A DNA stretch of 64,000 nucleotides from Lachnospiraceae bacterium. Lineage in GTDB: Bacteria; Bacillota; Clostridia; Lachnospirales; Lachnospiraceae. The notes beneath the pieces were generated by a model. The model worked only from the letters and a program-made list of their open reading frames with translations. It made no database searches and was not told the DNA's origin. Each line of letters starts with the position of its first letter. Within the stretch, counting starts at the first letter, position 1. Position numbers and translations under genes: made by a program. The stretch is taken from assembly GCA_017503735.1 (NCBI GenBank), contig JAFVSN010000026.1:1-64000 (forward strand), given 5' to 3'. Below, one piece after another: positions 40,960-50,415 of this stretch.

Positions 40960-42876
40960 TTACTCTACGAAATAAATACTCATAAAAGCACTTTCAAGTG
41001 CGAACTCTCCGTTATACTCCTCACTACGCATGAAATCCATCGTATAACTGTGTATATTTCCGCCATTTTCGGCATCAAAATCACTGTCATAGAACGTAAG
41101 TGATAAATAATCGGCGGTACTTACAATTGCCTGCACCTGTAAATTCGAAATACCGCTGACTGAAAACAGTTCATAAATCTTATTCTCTGCTTCCTCTAAT
41201 CCGTCTCCGCCGAACCAAGCATCTTCGCTTACACCGGAGATAATCTCTATCAACTCTGTTTCCACCTGATATGCATTCGCAAAGCCGAGACGATCCAATA
41301 CCTTGCCCAAAGTATCTTTTAAACGAATGTTTCTCACTCCAATCGGTGCATTTTGACCCGAAGTGCTATAATCATTCTGAACCGCCCACGCATCGACAAT
41401 GCCACTTGACACATCCGCCGTTACCCAATAGGTGTGCATCCACTCATTGTAGCCACCGGTTACATTGCTATACGGTTCTCCGTCAAAGCCGGTCTTTTCT
41501 TCTCTTTTTACAATCAGCCCTTCCGCCTTTAATAGCTTTTCGGCTTTGTCAATATCCATTCCGGCAAAAGATTGTCCTAAAAACTTGATGTCATTAAAAG
41601 AAAATACCTGTTCCGGATTTGCCTGCAACCCGGAACCGTTTTCCGGCTGCACTACCGGTTCTTCTTCCGGTCTGTCTTCCGGCACATCCTCTGTTATCCC
41701 CAAGTCTGCCGCCATCTCTGCCAAATCTATCCAAATTGCCGGACGAACTCCCACATCATCGGTGTCACACGGAAAACCTTCCAAGTCTACAAAACCGCTG
41801 AAATTATAAAACATCGCATTTGTATTATCTTTTCCCGGGGAGCGTAACCACCAATTTCCGCATTTGTAAATGTCGCTGTCTTCCCATGGCCACACGAATA
41901 CTCCGTTTTGAATGGCATACTCTGTGGCCTGCGCATTATCCAGCCACTCATAATACTTGTCTCCGAACCAATACCATTCAAAATCGTCTATCGCCGTTTC
42001 CGGTGTATACTTTTCTAATTCATCAATGGATAACACAAAAATCTGATCCGTTGTCTTTTCCCCGCCCGGTACGTTCAGATACGGGTTTCCGTTATTCTCA
42101 AGTTCAGGATACTCAAAATAACCCCATTCGTCCAAAGTAAAGGCATACGCAGGAAAATACATGAACAACCACTCGCGCAAACCGGAATCTTCCCAGGACA
42201 CAGCAGCATTGCTGTAATTATATTGTACACAATCCAAGATGTATTTACTTAATAAAAGTGCCTTATCCCCTTCTCGTCCGACTACATACCATTCAATGTC
42301 TTCCGGTCCGTTTGATAAATCACCGTCCTGTTCGTATCTTCCCAAAAACACAACATCGCCTTGCTTCACATTCAAAACATTCCCGTTTTTCATCAATGTC
42401 TGAGCAGCTTCCGGCTCCATGGTCGGAGCCGGTCTCCCTGTCGGTTTCGGCGTCGATGTCGCCTTCGGGGTTGCCGTTGGCTTCGGAGTCGCTGTCGCCT
42501 TCGGGGTTGTCGTTGGCTTCGGGGTTGCGGTCGGTTTCGGTGTCGCAGTCGCTTTCGGCGTTGTTGTCGAACCCGACGTTTCCGTTGCCTCCGGCACTTC
42601 GGTCGGAGCCGGGGTCTCCGTCACTTCCGTTTCCTTGGTCGGGACCGGTGTTTCCGTCGCTTCCGCTTCCTTGGTCGGGGTCGGCGTTTCCGTTGCTTCC
42701 GCTTCCTCGTTTTTTCCCTGCTCATCCGGCAAATCCGTTTTCTCCGTCATCTCCTCAACTTCCTTGGTTACCTCCGGTGTATTTGTTACCGGCGTTTTTG
42801 GTTCTTCCGCCCCCTGACAGCCGGCAAAACAAAACATTGCTGTAAACAGCAGTACTTTCCATACATTTTTTCTCAT
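40960..42876 (-). CDS. Lipoprotein with Thr/Pro-rich stalk and DUF6273-like domain
   Basis: A 638-residue surface lipoprotein of unknown function. The signal ends with FAGC (Cys20). An acidic linker is followed by a ~90-residue Thr-Pro-Lys/Ala-Thr repeat stalk (~62-153), probably spanning the wall. Residues ~165-400 match DUF6273-like domains (VVFLGRYEQDG, IEWYVVGREGDKALLLSKY, WWLRSPGKDN, VGVRPAIWIDL), common in Lachnospiraceae surface proteins. The C-terminal ~200 residues begin with a PASTA-like GMDIDKAEKLLKAEGLIV stretch; beyond that no family is recognised. GAGGAG precedes ATG at 42876. Monocistronic. Confidence 0.8.
   Translation of the reverse strand: MRKNVWKVLLFTAMFCFAGCQGAEEPKTPVTNTPEVTKEVEEMTEKTDLPDEQGKNEEAEATETPTPTKEAEATETPVPTKETEVTETPAPTEVPEATETSGSTTTPKATATPKPTATPKPTTTPKATATPKPTATPKATSTPKPTGRPAPTMEPEAAQTLMKNGNVLNVKQGDVVFLGRYEQDGDLSNGPEDIEWYVVGREGDKALLLSKYILDCVQYNYSNAAVSWEDSGLREWLFMYFPAYAFTLDEWGYFEYPELENNGNPYLNVPGGEKTTDQIFVLSIDELEKYTPETAIDDFEWYWFGDKYYEWLDNAQATEYAIQNGVFVWPWEDSDIYKCGNWWLRSPGKDNTNAMFYNFSGFVDLEGFPCDTDDVGVRPAIWIDLAEMAADLGITEDVPEDRPEEEPVVQPENGSGLQANPEQVFSFNDIKFLGQSFAGMDIDKAEKLLKAEGLIVKREEKTGFDGEPYSNVTGGYNEWMHTYWVTADVSSGIVDAWAVQNDYSTSGQNAPIGVRNIRLKDTLGKVLDRLGFANAYQVETELIEIISGVSEDAWFGGDGLEEAENKIYELFSVSGISNLQVQAIVSTADYLSLTFYDSDFDAENGGNIHSYTMDFMRSEEYNGEFALESAFMSIYFVE
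42418..42693. repeat. Imperfect short-unit repeat coding for the Thr/Pro stalk
   Basis: Repeats encoding ATPKPT, TTPKAT and similar six-residue units (18 bp) lie inside the lipoprotein gene. Copy number could change by slippage or recombination without losing frame. Confidence 0.75.
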
Positions 42877-42996
42877 TGTAATCTGCTCCTCTTTTTTCGT
42901 ACAACTTTCTTCCGAAAATTGTCGTAATTTTATTTATATCCTCATTATACGAAATTCGCAGTCGAAAAATTTACACTCCCAGTACAATTTTTTATA

Positions 42997-43025
42997 TTGA
43001 CATCAAATCTTTAAAATGGTAACAT
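42997..43025 (+). promoter_or_regulatory. tRNA-Gly promoter
   Basis: TTGACA (42997-43002), 17-bp spacer, TAACAT (43020-43025), about 11 bp before the mature tRNA end. Confidence 0.8.
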
Positions 43026-43036
43026 AATCGTAACAG

Positions 43037-43107
43037 GCAGATATGGTTCAGCGGTAGAATATCAGCTTCCCAAGCTGAGGATGCGGGTTCGACTCCCGTT
43101 ATCTGCT
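43037..43107 (+). tRNA. tRNA-Gly (anticodon CCC)
   Basis: A 71-nt cloverleaf: acceptor GCAGATA / TATCTGC with U73, D arm, anticodon stem TCAGC / GCTGA with loop TTCCCAA (anticodon CCC, reads GGG), and T arm with TTCGA. No CCA is encoded. U73 fits bacterial glycine tRNAs. Confidence 0.95.
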
Positions 43108-43136
43108 TTCTTTTTTTACTCTTTTTTACTCTTTTC

Positions 43137-43165
43137 TTGACTTTTCCCCACGGAAACTATAATAT
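43137..43165 (+). promoter_or_regulatory. trpS promoter
   Basis: TTGACT (43137-43142), 17-bp spacer, TAATAT (43160-43165). An overlapping TATAAT at 43158-43163 would give a 15-bp spacer. Confidence 0.65.
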
Positions 43166-43177
43166 AGTAACTATGTA

Positions 43178-43261
43178 AAGAGCCACCGGAGAACTTCGGT
43201 AAACCGCTCTTATTTTTATCACGAAATATCCGCCCGGAGAAAGAAGTCTTTTTCCTGCGGA
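43178..43261 (+). promoter_or_regulatory. Structured trpS leader with terminator-like hairpin
   Basis: First hairpin: AAGAGC (43178-43183) with GCTCTT and an inner ACCGGAG / CTTCGGT stem, followed by ATTTTTAT, which resembles an intrinsic terminator. Second hairpin: TCCGC (43229-43233) with GCGGA (43257-43261) and inner GGA/TCC and AAAGA/TCTTT pairs, ending just before the AAAGGAG ribosome site. No T-box sequence is present, so the control mechanism is unknown. Confidence 0.5.
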
Positions 43262-43273
43262 AAAGGAGTAATT

Positions 43274-44278
43274 ATGGCAGACGAAAAGAAAGTATTATTC
43301 AGCGGAATGCAGGCAACCGGCAACTTAACCCTCGGCAACTATCTCGGTGCATTAAAAAACTGGGTATCCATGAATGAGGACTACGAGTGCTACTACTGTG
43401 TGGTAGACGAACACTCCATTACCGTGCGTCAGAATCCGGCAGAGCTTCGCCAGCGTGCCCGCGCCCTTTTGACCCTTTATATTGCGGCAGGTCTTGATCC
43501 GGAAAAAAACTGCATCTACTATCAGTCCCATGTTTCCGGTCATGCGGAACTGGCATGGATTTTAAATTGTTATACTTACATGGGTGAATTACAGCGTATG
43601 ACCCAGTTTAAGGATAAGTCTGCAAAGCATGCGGACAACATTAACGCCGGTCTCTTCACTTATCCGGTACTGATGGCTGCGGATATCTTACTGTTCCAGG
43701 CAGACGTAGTTCCGGTTGGTATCGACCAGATGCAGCACTTAGAGCTGACCCGTGATATTGCACAGCGCTTCAACGGCATCTACGGCGACGTATTTAAGAT
43801 TCCGGAAGCTTATCTCGGTAAGGTAGGCGCAAAAATTATGAGCCTCCAGGACCCGACCAAGAAGATGTCCAAATCCGACGAGAACTTAAACGCAAGTATT
43901 TACCTGATGGACGACCCGGACACCATTATCCGTAAGTTCAAACGTGCCGTGACCGATTCCGATAACGAAATCCGTTATGCAGCAGAAAAGCCGGGCATCA
44001 GTAACTTAATTGACATCTACCGTGCAACCACCGGCAAGTCCGTAGAAGAAGTAGAAAAGGAATTCGCCGGAAAGGGCCACGGAGATTTCAAGCTGGCTGT
44101 AGGCGAATCCGTTGTAGATGTGTTAAAACCGCTTCAGGACCGCGTCGCAGAGCTTTCCAATGATAAGGCATACATCGACAGCATTATCAAAAATAACGGG
44201 GAACGCGCCAACTATGTGGCAACAAAGACCCTTCGTAAGGTACAGAAAAAGATTGGTTTTCCGGAAAGAACCCGGTAA
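43274..44278 (+). CDS. trpS: Tryptophanyl-tRNA synthetase
   Basis: Charges tRNA-Trp. The 334-residue class I synthetase has the HIGH-equivalent in GMQATGNLTLGNYLGALKNW and KMSKS at about residues 197-201 (KMSKSDEN), with DIDQ-like VGIDQMQHLELTRDIA. Length matches bacterial TrpS. AAGGAG (43263-43268) precedes ATG at 43274. Single gene with its own promoter and leader. Confidence 0.96.
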   Translation: MADEKKVLFSGMQATGNLTLGNYLGALKNWVSMNEDYECYYCVVDEHSITVRQNPAELRQRARALLTLYIAAGLDPEKNCIYYQSHVSGHAELAWILNCYTYMGELQRMTQFKDKSAKHADNINAGLFTYPVLMAADILLFQADVVPVGIDQMQHLELTRDIAQRFNGIYGDVFKIPEAYLGKVGAKIMSLQDPTKKMSKSDENLNASIYLMDDPDTIIRKFKRAVTDSDNEIRYAAEKPGISNLIDIYRATTGKSVEEVEKEFAGKGHGDFKLAVGESVVDVLKPLQDRVAELSNDKAYIDSIIKNNGERANYVATKTLRKVQKKIGFPERTR

Positions 44279-44284
44279 AATGTC

Positions 44285-44572
44285 GGGACTGACGCATGTA
44301 AATGCGCAGTCCCACTCTTGTAGTTGAGGTTCTAAAAAAAGTTGATATTGACAGATTCATTTTTTAAAGCGCAACACTCCGTCAAACTTCCTCTAAGAAC
44401 GACTAGGACGCTCGGGAGCGACCTCGCGCCCAGTCTTTTCTAAGAGGCGATTTCGACTTCGTTAAAAGCGCGCCCCTTCGGGAAATCAAAAATAAATCTG
44501 CCAATATCAACTTTTTTACTATACTTTATGAATCACAAGAGTGGGACTTCGACATTCAAATTTGCGTCAGTC
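44285..44572. repeat. ~288-bp nested imperfect palindrome (MITE-like element or structured RNA)
   Basis: Three blocks recur in inverted order: GACTGACGCA (44287-44296) with 44563-44572; AGTCCCACTCTTG (44308-44320) with 44536-44548; and an A-rich ~30-bp arm (44334-44365) with 44488-44517, two mismatches. Inside are smaller nested stems: CCTCT/AGAGG, GACT/AGTC, and CGCTC-GG-GAGCG (44409-44420). The left end can also fold alone (44285-44313, perfect but for one bulge). It fills the 315-bp gap between trpS and the small gene at 44594. No gene is seen in it. Confidence 0.75.
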
Positions 44573-44593
44573 TCTATTAATTACACTCCGGTA

Positions 44594-44830
44594 CTACTCC
44601 TCAAATTCGACTGTTACATAGAAGCCTTTGCTGTTTTCTTCTACGTCTTTTACTACTCCGGATAGTTTTGTCAGCCGTTCGCGGAACGGGATGTTTCCTG
44701 ACATGGCCACTGCCGGTTCTATGACATAATAGAATATCGCATTCGGAAGGGTAGATTCACGGATTTCTACCTCTTGTCCCACTTCCACAAGACCGGGACG
44801 TTCCATTTTAAATTGCATGGTTCTTGACAT
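44594..44830 (-). CDS. Small unknown protein at the end of the restriction operon
   Basis: A 78-residue protein with a beta-rich pattern ([47 protein letters not shown]), perhaps an SH3-like or OB-like barrel. No family recognised. AGGAGGAAATATC precedes ATG at 44830, and hsdR ends 11 bp upstream, so it is probably co-transcribed with the restriction genes. Confidence 0.65.
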   Translation of the reverse strand: MSRTMQFKMERPGLVEVGQEVEIRESTLPNAIFYYVIEPAVAMSGNIPFRERLTKLSGVVKDVEENSKGFYVTVEFEE

Positions 44831-44841
44831 GATATTTCCTC

Positions 44842-47800
44842 CTATGCTACTGCATTTGTATTTATCTGTTCAATTACCTTTCGGATACCCGCCCAAAGAT
44901 TCAGGTCTGTGAATATCTCTACAACACTACCCTTGTCCGTAAACGGAGATTCCTGTAATACCGACAAGTCTTTCATAATACCGTTATGCACAATGTACTC
45001 CACTATCTGATTGACAAAGTAGATTTGCCGACTGTCCATATTCGTTTCATTAAGAAACTCCGAAAAAGCTTCCTTTGCAGCATTCATATCTAACCCGACA
45101 ATCTCACGAACAAATTCACCCAACGGCTTAGAACCATACTCTGCCTCGTAGTCTGCTTTTGTACCAATCTCTTTCCACAAAATATCTTCCAATACCAAAA
45201 TATCACTGGCTGTCAACGGTTTGTTTGTCTTTAACTTTGCAATAACAATATTGTCTTGATGCTGACGTACATAATACTCTGCCTTTGCCTTATAATTTTT
45301 CAGTTCATCATTCTCTAAATCAGACTCATTCCAATCTACCGATAAAATTTCATCCGTAAAATTAGTAATATACTTCTGATGACCACTTGTCGGTAAATAC
45401 TTCATCAGGTTACGAAGATTTTTCCGAATATACTCAAACTCTTCAATTCCTGCGTCCTCCACATAACTGGTATGAAGAATCTTATTAATCAATTCTGCCT
45501 GTACTTGAATTTCCGGAATATTGGCAACACTCGCGATACCACTGACCTTTCTATACAAGTCGCTCTTTGCCTTTCCGTACTTCTTTCCCGCAAGGTATGC
45601 CAGTTCAATACCATACATAAGTGCATCAAAACGTACTGCACTTGTTTCATCACCATCCGGAAGAATCAACGGAGCCAGTTCATCTCGTACCATCAAAGTA
45701 TCTTCATAAGTCAGTGTTTGATAATTATACGCTGTAGAATATGTATCCACATATTTTAAATGTTGACGCACGGCAAAATTATCTCTGTTAAGTTCCTGAA
45801 CTTTTCCCGTCATATCTCCAACTAACTTGTTTCTGTAGTCAATAAGCGGTTCTTCCTGATACTGCAAATCCTGTAGTTTATATGCCATCTGAAATTCCAG
45901 ATTAAAGATTGCACCCTGTAATGCCATCATGTTTGCAGTTGGCTTTCCCTGACCCATTCGAAAGAATTCAAAGTTCCCACAAAAATCAAAAATGTAAAAC
46001 TTCTGCTTATCTTCACCATCTATAAGTCCCGGACACAAACGAGTTCCTCGTCCGATCATCTGCCAGAACTTTGCCTTACTCATGACCTTCTTGAAGAACA
46101 CCAGATTTAATACCTCCGGCACATCAATCCCCGTATCAAGCATATCTACCGATATCGCAATCTGCGGGAACTTCTTTGAATCCGAAAATTCGTCAATTGC
46201 GCTTTGCGCGTAAGTCATATAGTTATCAATAACCTTTGCAAATGCCTGTCCGTTTTTATCTAAATGGGAGTATTCCTTATTAAATACTTCCAAAATTTTC
46301 TCTGCATGGTCATGATTCTTTGCAAAGATAATAGACTTGCCAAGCATCTCACCATACTGTATCTTTAATCCGTCCTCCATCAACGTATGTAATACCTGCT
46401 TAATGGTATCTTCGTTAAAAATCCATGTATTCAATGCAGAGGAGCTGATTCTTTCCGGCAACACGCCATCTTCGGTTTCAAAAGTATCTTCATACAGTTC
46501 TTTGTCTTCTTCCGATAAGTCATCATACACGATACCCTGCTCAATGAATTTAAGTTTTGTCTCTACCGACATAAAATCAACAAGGTATCCGTCTTTTACC
46601 GCCTGTGCCAGTTCGTATCCATAGGTTGGGACCCCATTTTCCAGTTCAAAAATGCTATAAGTATTTTTATCAATCTCATCCTTCGGTGTGGCAGTTAAAC
46701 CAACCAACGGTGCATCAAAATAATTGAAAATATCTCTGTATTTGTTATAGATGGAGCGATGGGCTTCGTCGCAAATAACCAAATCAAAGTGGCCACAGGT
46801 AAACAACTTTTTCTCTTCCTGGTCTTTGACAGAGTCTATGCAATTCATCATCGTCTGATAAGTAGAAAAAATACAATGTGCATTATAATTATCCTTCTCT
46901 TCCACCAAATTAGAGCATGACAAATCGGGCAAAAGATTTACAAAACTTCTTTTTGCCTGTGTGACAAGAGAATTTCTATCTGCCAAGAACAAAATGTTTT
47001 TTACCCATCCTGCATTTAGAAGTACCTTACATAATGCAATCACCGTTCTTGTCTTTCCCGAACCGGTAGCCATAACGAGCAATGCTTTTCTGCGATTCTT
47101 TTTATCAAAACTGTCACACACCGCCTTTATGGCACCTTCCTGATAATAACGTCCGGCTATATCTTTATCTACGGAAACATGGGCAAGGCTTGTCCGCATT
47201 GCTTGCAAATTAAATAACTTTTCTAAGTCTCTTTTAGAATAAATAACCGCGCATTTTCTTTCCGGATACTGATTATCTATAATCCTTGTTTCAAAACCGT
47301 TCGTCAGGAAAACCACCGGTCTTCGATGATGCTGTTTCTCAAGTAAATCAGCATACAGCTTTGCTTGCTGTCTTCCCTTTGCCACATCCACACAGGTACG
47401 CTTTGCTTCAATCACCGCCAGCGGTCTGTGGGCATCATCATAGAGTACATAATCCGCCCGCCCCATTTCTGACTTATTCGGCATTCCCTGAATTTCAACT
47501 TCATTTATCCAATCCTTGCCTTCCGTCCATCCGGCATCCAAAAGCATAGAATCAATATAAATCTTTCTAGTCTTATACTCTGACAAATCCAAAGGTTTCG
47601 GCACATAGGTCTGATGCTGTTCTTCACGTCTTGCAGTCAATTCTTCTTTTAATGCTTTATTTTCAGCAAGTAATGCTTTCAAATCCACATCAGCATCAGA
47701 CGTTTTCTTTACTTCCGTCGGCTTCTGTGGCTTTTCCAAAAGAGTATCGTCATACTTCCGCTCTTCATAAGAATCCGCATAACAATACGCGACAAAATCA

Positions 47801-48153
47801 AAAAAGATAAAAAGATTCTGCAAGCAAAGCTTTGCTTCATCCATGGTCACTTTCTTTCCATTATGTGCCGCTCTGTTCCCAACTTTACGAATTAAATCCA
47901 AACGCTTCCATAAAACATCATCTACTAAATCATGAAAATCCTCGGTACTCATCAAACTAATCAAGGTATCCTGATACGGCATTTCCAGAGACTTGTCCAC
48001 GGAATACATCCACTTGATCGCAAATTCCATGGCACGCCGACAGTTGATCACACTGGATTCCAAATCAATGTTCAATATCTTTTCTGCCGCAATCGCAACA
48101 TCGGCAAAACTATTAAATTTTGACTCTTGCTTTAGATAATCAAAGTTGGTCAT
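44842..48153 (-). CDS. hsdR: Type I restriction enzyme R subunit, EcoEI/DUF4145 type
   Basis: ATP-driven translocase and nuclease of the type I complex. The 1103-residue protein has an N-terminal DUF4145-like domain (~15-140, [16 protein letters not shown]) and a coiled coil. The HsdR_N nuclease follows with a PD-ExK core ([20 protein letters not shown]), then the SF2 helicase with [15 protein letters not shown] (Walker A), [11 protein letters not shown] (DEAH) and [12 protein letters not shown] (motif VI). The C-terminus is EcoEI_R_C-like. ATG at 48153 has AAGGAG upstream; the TTG at 48174 precedes this site. Appears intact. Confidence 0.94.
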   Translation of the reverse strand: MTNFDYLKQESKFNSFADVAIAAEKILNIDLESSVINCRRAMEFAIKWMYSVDKSLEMPYQDTLISLMSTEDFHDLVDDVLWKRLDLIRKVGNRAAHNGKKVTMDEAKLCLQNLFIFFDFVAYCYADSYEERKYDDTLLEKPQKPTEVKKTSDADVDLKALLAENKALKEELTARREEQHQTYVPKPLDLSEYKTRKIYIDSMLLDAGWTEGKDWINEVEIQGMPNKSEMGRADYVLYDDAHRPLAVIEAKRTCVDVAKGRQQAKLYADLLEKQHHRRPVVFLTNGFETRIIDNQYPERKCAVIYSKRDLEKLFNLQAMRTSLAHVSVDKDIAGRYYQEGAIKAVCDSFDKKNRRKALLVMATGSGKTRTVIALCKVLLNAGWVKNILFLADRNSLVTQAKRSFVNLLPDLSCSNLVEEKDNYNAHCIFSTYQTMMNCIDSVKDQEEKKLFTCGHFDLVICDEAHRSIYNKYRDIFNYFDAPLVGLTATPKDEIDKNTYSIFELENGVPTYGYELAQAVKDGYLVDFMSVETKLKFIEQGIVYDDLSEEDKELYEDTFETEDGVLPERISSSALNTWIFNEDTIKQVLHTLMEDGLKIQYGEMLGKSIIFAKNHDHAEKILEVFNKEYSHLDKNGQAFAKVIDNYMTYAQSAIDEFSDSKKFPQIAISVDMLDTGIDVPEVLNLVFFKKVMSKAKFWQMIGRGTRLCPGLIDGEDKQKFYIFDFCGNFEFFRMGQGKPTANMMALQGAIFNLEFQMAYKLQDLQYQEEPLIDYRNKLVGDMTGKVQELNRDNFAVRQHLKYVDTYSTAYNYQTLTYEDTLMVRDELAPLILPDGDETSAVRFDALMYGIELAYLAGKKYGKAKSDLYRKVSGIASVANIPEIQVQAELINKILHTSYVEDAGIEEFEYIRKNLRNLMKYLPTSGHQKYITNFTDEILSVDWNESDLENDELKNYKAKAEYYVRQHQDNIVIAKLKTNKPLTASDILVLEDILWKEIGTKADYEAEYGSKPLGEFVREIVGLDMNAAKEAFSEFLNETNMDSRQIYFVNQIVEYIVHNGIMKDLSVLQESPFTDKGSVVEIFTDLNLWAGIRKVIEQINTNAVA

Positions 48154-48183
48154 ATAGGATTCACTCCTTGTCAAAATGATTCT

Positions 48184-49203
48184 TTATTTTTGCGTAACCG
48201 CTTTCACCATCTTATCAAAATCAGATTCTATCGGTTGTGTTTTATTAAAAGTTTCATATTCTGCATAAGCCTTGTCTAATGCCTGTTTATGAGAGACTCT
48301 GCCATTATCCTTTAATACATCATATCTTCTAAACTCTAAAAAAGCATTAATACTATCGGAGAATTCCTGCATGGTAAATACATTTTCACGCTCTATTAAA
48401 TCCTCTATATAATCAAAATATCCAGTCACCGTACGTTCTAACTGCCGAATTTGTTTCTCATCCAAATAATTCTTTGCCACCGGTGTATCAGACTTCAATA
48501 TACGCCCATCGGGAGCATTTTTCCATGTAGTCAAGCCCATATGTTCCTTCGTGTGATCCGCAGAATCATAAACAATTTCTGCCGCAGTTTTACCCGTTAT
48601 CGCATAATGAAATTTATTTTGCACTGTGGAAAAGAATTGATATGTAACCTCCGAATCCTTTTCATAATCAATACTGCACTCCGCAAATATATCCGTAATC
48701 TGTTGCCAGATTCGCCTCTCACTTGCACGGATAGAACGCACTCGCTCCAGTAATTCACGAAAATAGTCTTTTCCGAAAGTTGTTTTCGCAAGCCTCAATC
48801 GCTCATCATCCATGACAAATCCTTTTATCATGTATTCCTTTAATACATTGGTTGCCCAAATACGAAAGTGTGTCGCTTGTATGGAATTTACTCTGTAACC
48901 CACGGAAATAATGGCATCCAAATTATAGTAATTTGTAACAGACGTTTGTGTCTTACCTTGAATTGCACCATGTGGAGTGGGTATTTCCATTTTGGAAACA
49001 ACCACTTCTTCAACCAATTCTCCCTGTTCAAAAATGTTTTTTAGATGCTTACTAATTGCCGGTTTTTGTACTCCAAACAGCTCAGCCATTGCTTTTTGTG
49101 TAATCCAAATAGACTCATCTTTTATCAATGCACTAACAGTTACAGAATCATCCTCTGTACGATACAATACCATTTCCATTTGTTTTGTAATATCTGTACT
49201 CAT
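48184..49203 (-). CDS. rhuM: RhuM-family protein
   Basis: A 339-residue protein of the RhuM family (virulence RhuM). The N-terminal half has WITQKAMAELFGVQKPAISK HTH-like pattern and KTQTSVTNYYNLDAIISVGY, then YRVNSIQATHFRIWAT, the family core. The C-terminal half has a Fic/Doc-related helical pattern (EIVYDSADHTKEHMGLTTWK). Biochemical role is unknown, but these genes commonly sit inside type I restriction loci. It lies between the HAD gene and hsdR in the same direction, with 18- and 30-bp gaps. Confidence 0.88.
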   Translation of the reverse strand: MSTDITKQMEMVLYRTEDDSVTVSALIKDESIWITQKAMAELFGVQKPAISKHLKNIFEQGELVEEVVVSKMEIPTPHGAIQGKTQTSVTNYYNLDAIISVGYRVNSIQATHFRIWATNVLKEYMIKGFVMDDERLRLAKTTFGKDYFRELLERVRSIRASERRIWQQITDIFAECSIDYEKDSEVTYQFFSTVQNKFHYAITGKTAAEIVYDSADHTKEHMGLTTWKNAPDGRILKSDTPVAKNYLDEKQIRQLERTVTGYFDYIEDLIERENVFTMQEFSDSINAFLEFRRYDVLKDNGRVSHKQALDKAYAEYETFNKTQPIESDFDKMVKAVTQK

Positions 49204-49221
49204 ATAACTCCCCTTTAAAAT

Positions 49222-50397
49222 TTATTCAAAATGATTCTTTACCTGTAATGCCTTTTCTGTTTCCTTGTCTAACATCCCGATAATCTTTTGATAAAATGCT
49301 TTTACATCAATATCATTAAGTAAATACCGCACGGGATGATTATTCAGCGCTATATCAAGTAACATATCAATTTCACTTTGAGACCAATCCTCAATTAATA
49401 ATAATTCACGCATAATCGTATGTGTAGTAGCAAAGTTCCTACTTCCATCTAAAGAAAAAATCAAATTCATGCGCATCTGCGTATTGTTATCATTTTCTTC
49501 ACACGCCTTAGCATCTGCATGCTCTTTCTTACAAGAAAAATATTTTTCTTCAAGCACTTCATTTGCCGCAGTTCTAACAATAATTGCTCTTACCAATTTA
49601 TCCAACTCAGAATTTTCGGTATAATCTGCCGGTGCAAAATACTTAATACGATTATCCCCTAACATTTTAAACACCTTGGATTTATCTAACGTATCATTAC
49701 TATATACCCCTATGGAATGTCCTCCGTACGCATTAACTAATTTCATACACGGAATGTCAGTAGCACTGTCCCCGATATACACAATATTTCTGAACGGAAC
49801 ACGAATGTCCTCCGGTGCAAAATAATCATTTACACGAGAATCATTTACATCCAAAACTCCTTTTTCAATCCGGAACAAAAACTGTGTTTTATTAGTATAG
49901 TTTATTACTTGTGCAGGCCAAATCCCTACACCTCTTTCATTAAATAAAAATGAGCTTGCGTAAATTCTTTCAAATGCACCTGCCTTTGCAATTGACGTTC
50001 CTTCTATCATTTCTTTAAGACCTGAAGAAATAATATAATGCTCCACAATTACATTATTTTCTATACCAAACTTCCGAATTTTTTCAAACCATTCTTCTAC
50101 GCCGGGAAACAGTTTTACTTTTGAACCGTATTCAGCTAATGTTTCTCTGGTAAATAAAATTCGACCTTGAGCCTCATCTACCATCTTATACATATATGCC
50201 AGATTAGTATCCATCTCATTTGCTTCAGCAAAATCATTAGATTCTTTCCAAAATGTCTGTACATCCCCTTTAAAAACCTTCTGAATATAACCTTGTGCCT
50301 GCATATCATCAGGAGATAGGGTCTTATCAAAATCATAACAAATTGCCAAGACTGGCCTATCTTCTTTATATTTTCTTTCATACTCTTTATCAGCCAT
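49222..50397 (-). CDS. HAD-superfamily phosphatase-like protein in the restriction operon
   Basis: A 391-residue protein. HAD motif I is YDFDKTLSPDD (nucleophile Asp22, acid Asp24), motif II IISSGLKEMI, motif III Lys within FLFRIEKG, and motif IV YIGDSATDIPCMKL, so an active phosphatase is predicted. The last ~110 residues form an unrecognised helical domain (RMNLIFSLDGSRNFATTHTI, MLLDIALNNHPVRYLL). Substrate unknown; it may act on a nucleotide or phosphoprotein. It sits 18 bp after hsdS2. Confidence 0.8.
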   Translation of the reverse strand: MADKEYERKYKEDRPVLAICYDFDKTLSPDDMQAQGYIQKVFKGDVQTFWKESNDFAEANEMDTNLAYMYKMVDEAQGRILFTRETLAEYGSKVKLFPGVEEWFEKIRKFGIENNVIVEHYIISSGLKEMIEGTSIAKAGAFERIYASSFLFNERGVGIWPAQVINYTNKTQFLFRIEKGVLDVNDSRVNDYFAPEDIRVPFRNIVYIGDSATDIPCMKLVNAYGGHSIGVYSNDTLDKSKVFKMLGDNRIKYFAPADYTENSELDKLVRAIIVRTAANEVLEEKYFSCKKEHADAKACEENDNNTQMRMNLIFSLDGSRNFATTHTIMRELLLIEDWSQSEIDMLLDIALNNHPVRYLLNDIDVKAFYQKIIGMLDKETEKALQVKNHFE

Positions 50398-50415
50398 ACG
50401 GTTTCTCCCTTCATC

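Noticed and set aside
42258-42927. Long open frames opposite the Thr/Pro-rich lipoprotein gene
   Set aside because: They are by-products of the repeat: low-complexity Arg/Cys, Ser/Pro and Gly/Val runs with no ribosome site.
43166-43273. T-box riboswitch upstream of trpS
   Set aside because: No T-box antiterminator sequence or specifier loop is visible, and the leader is only about 100 nt.
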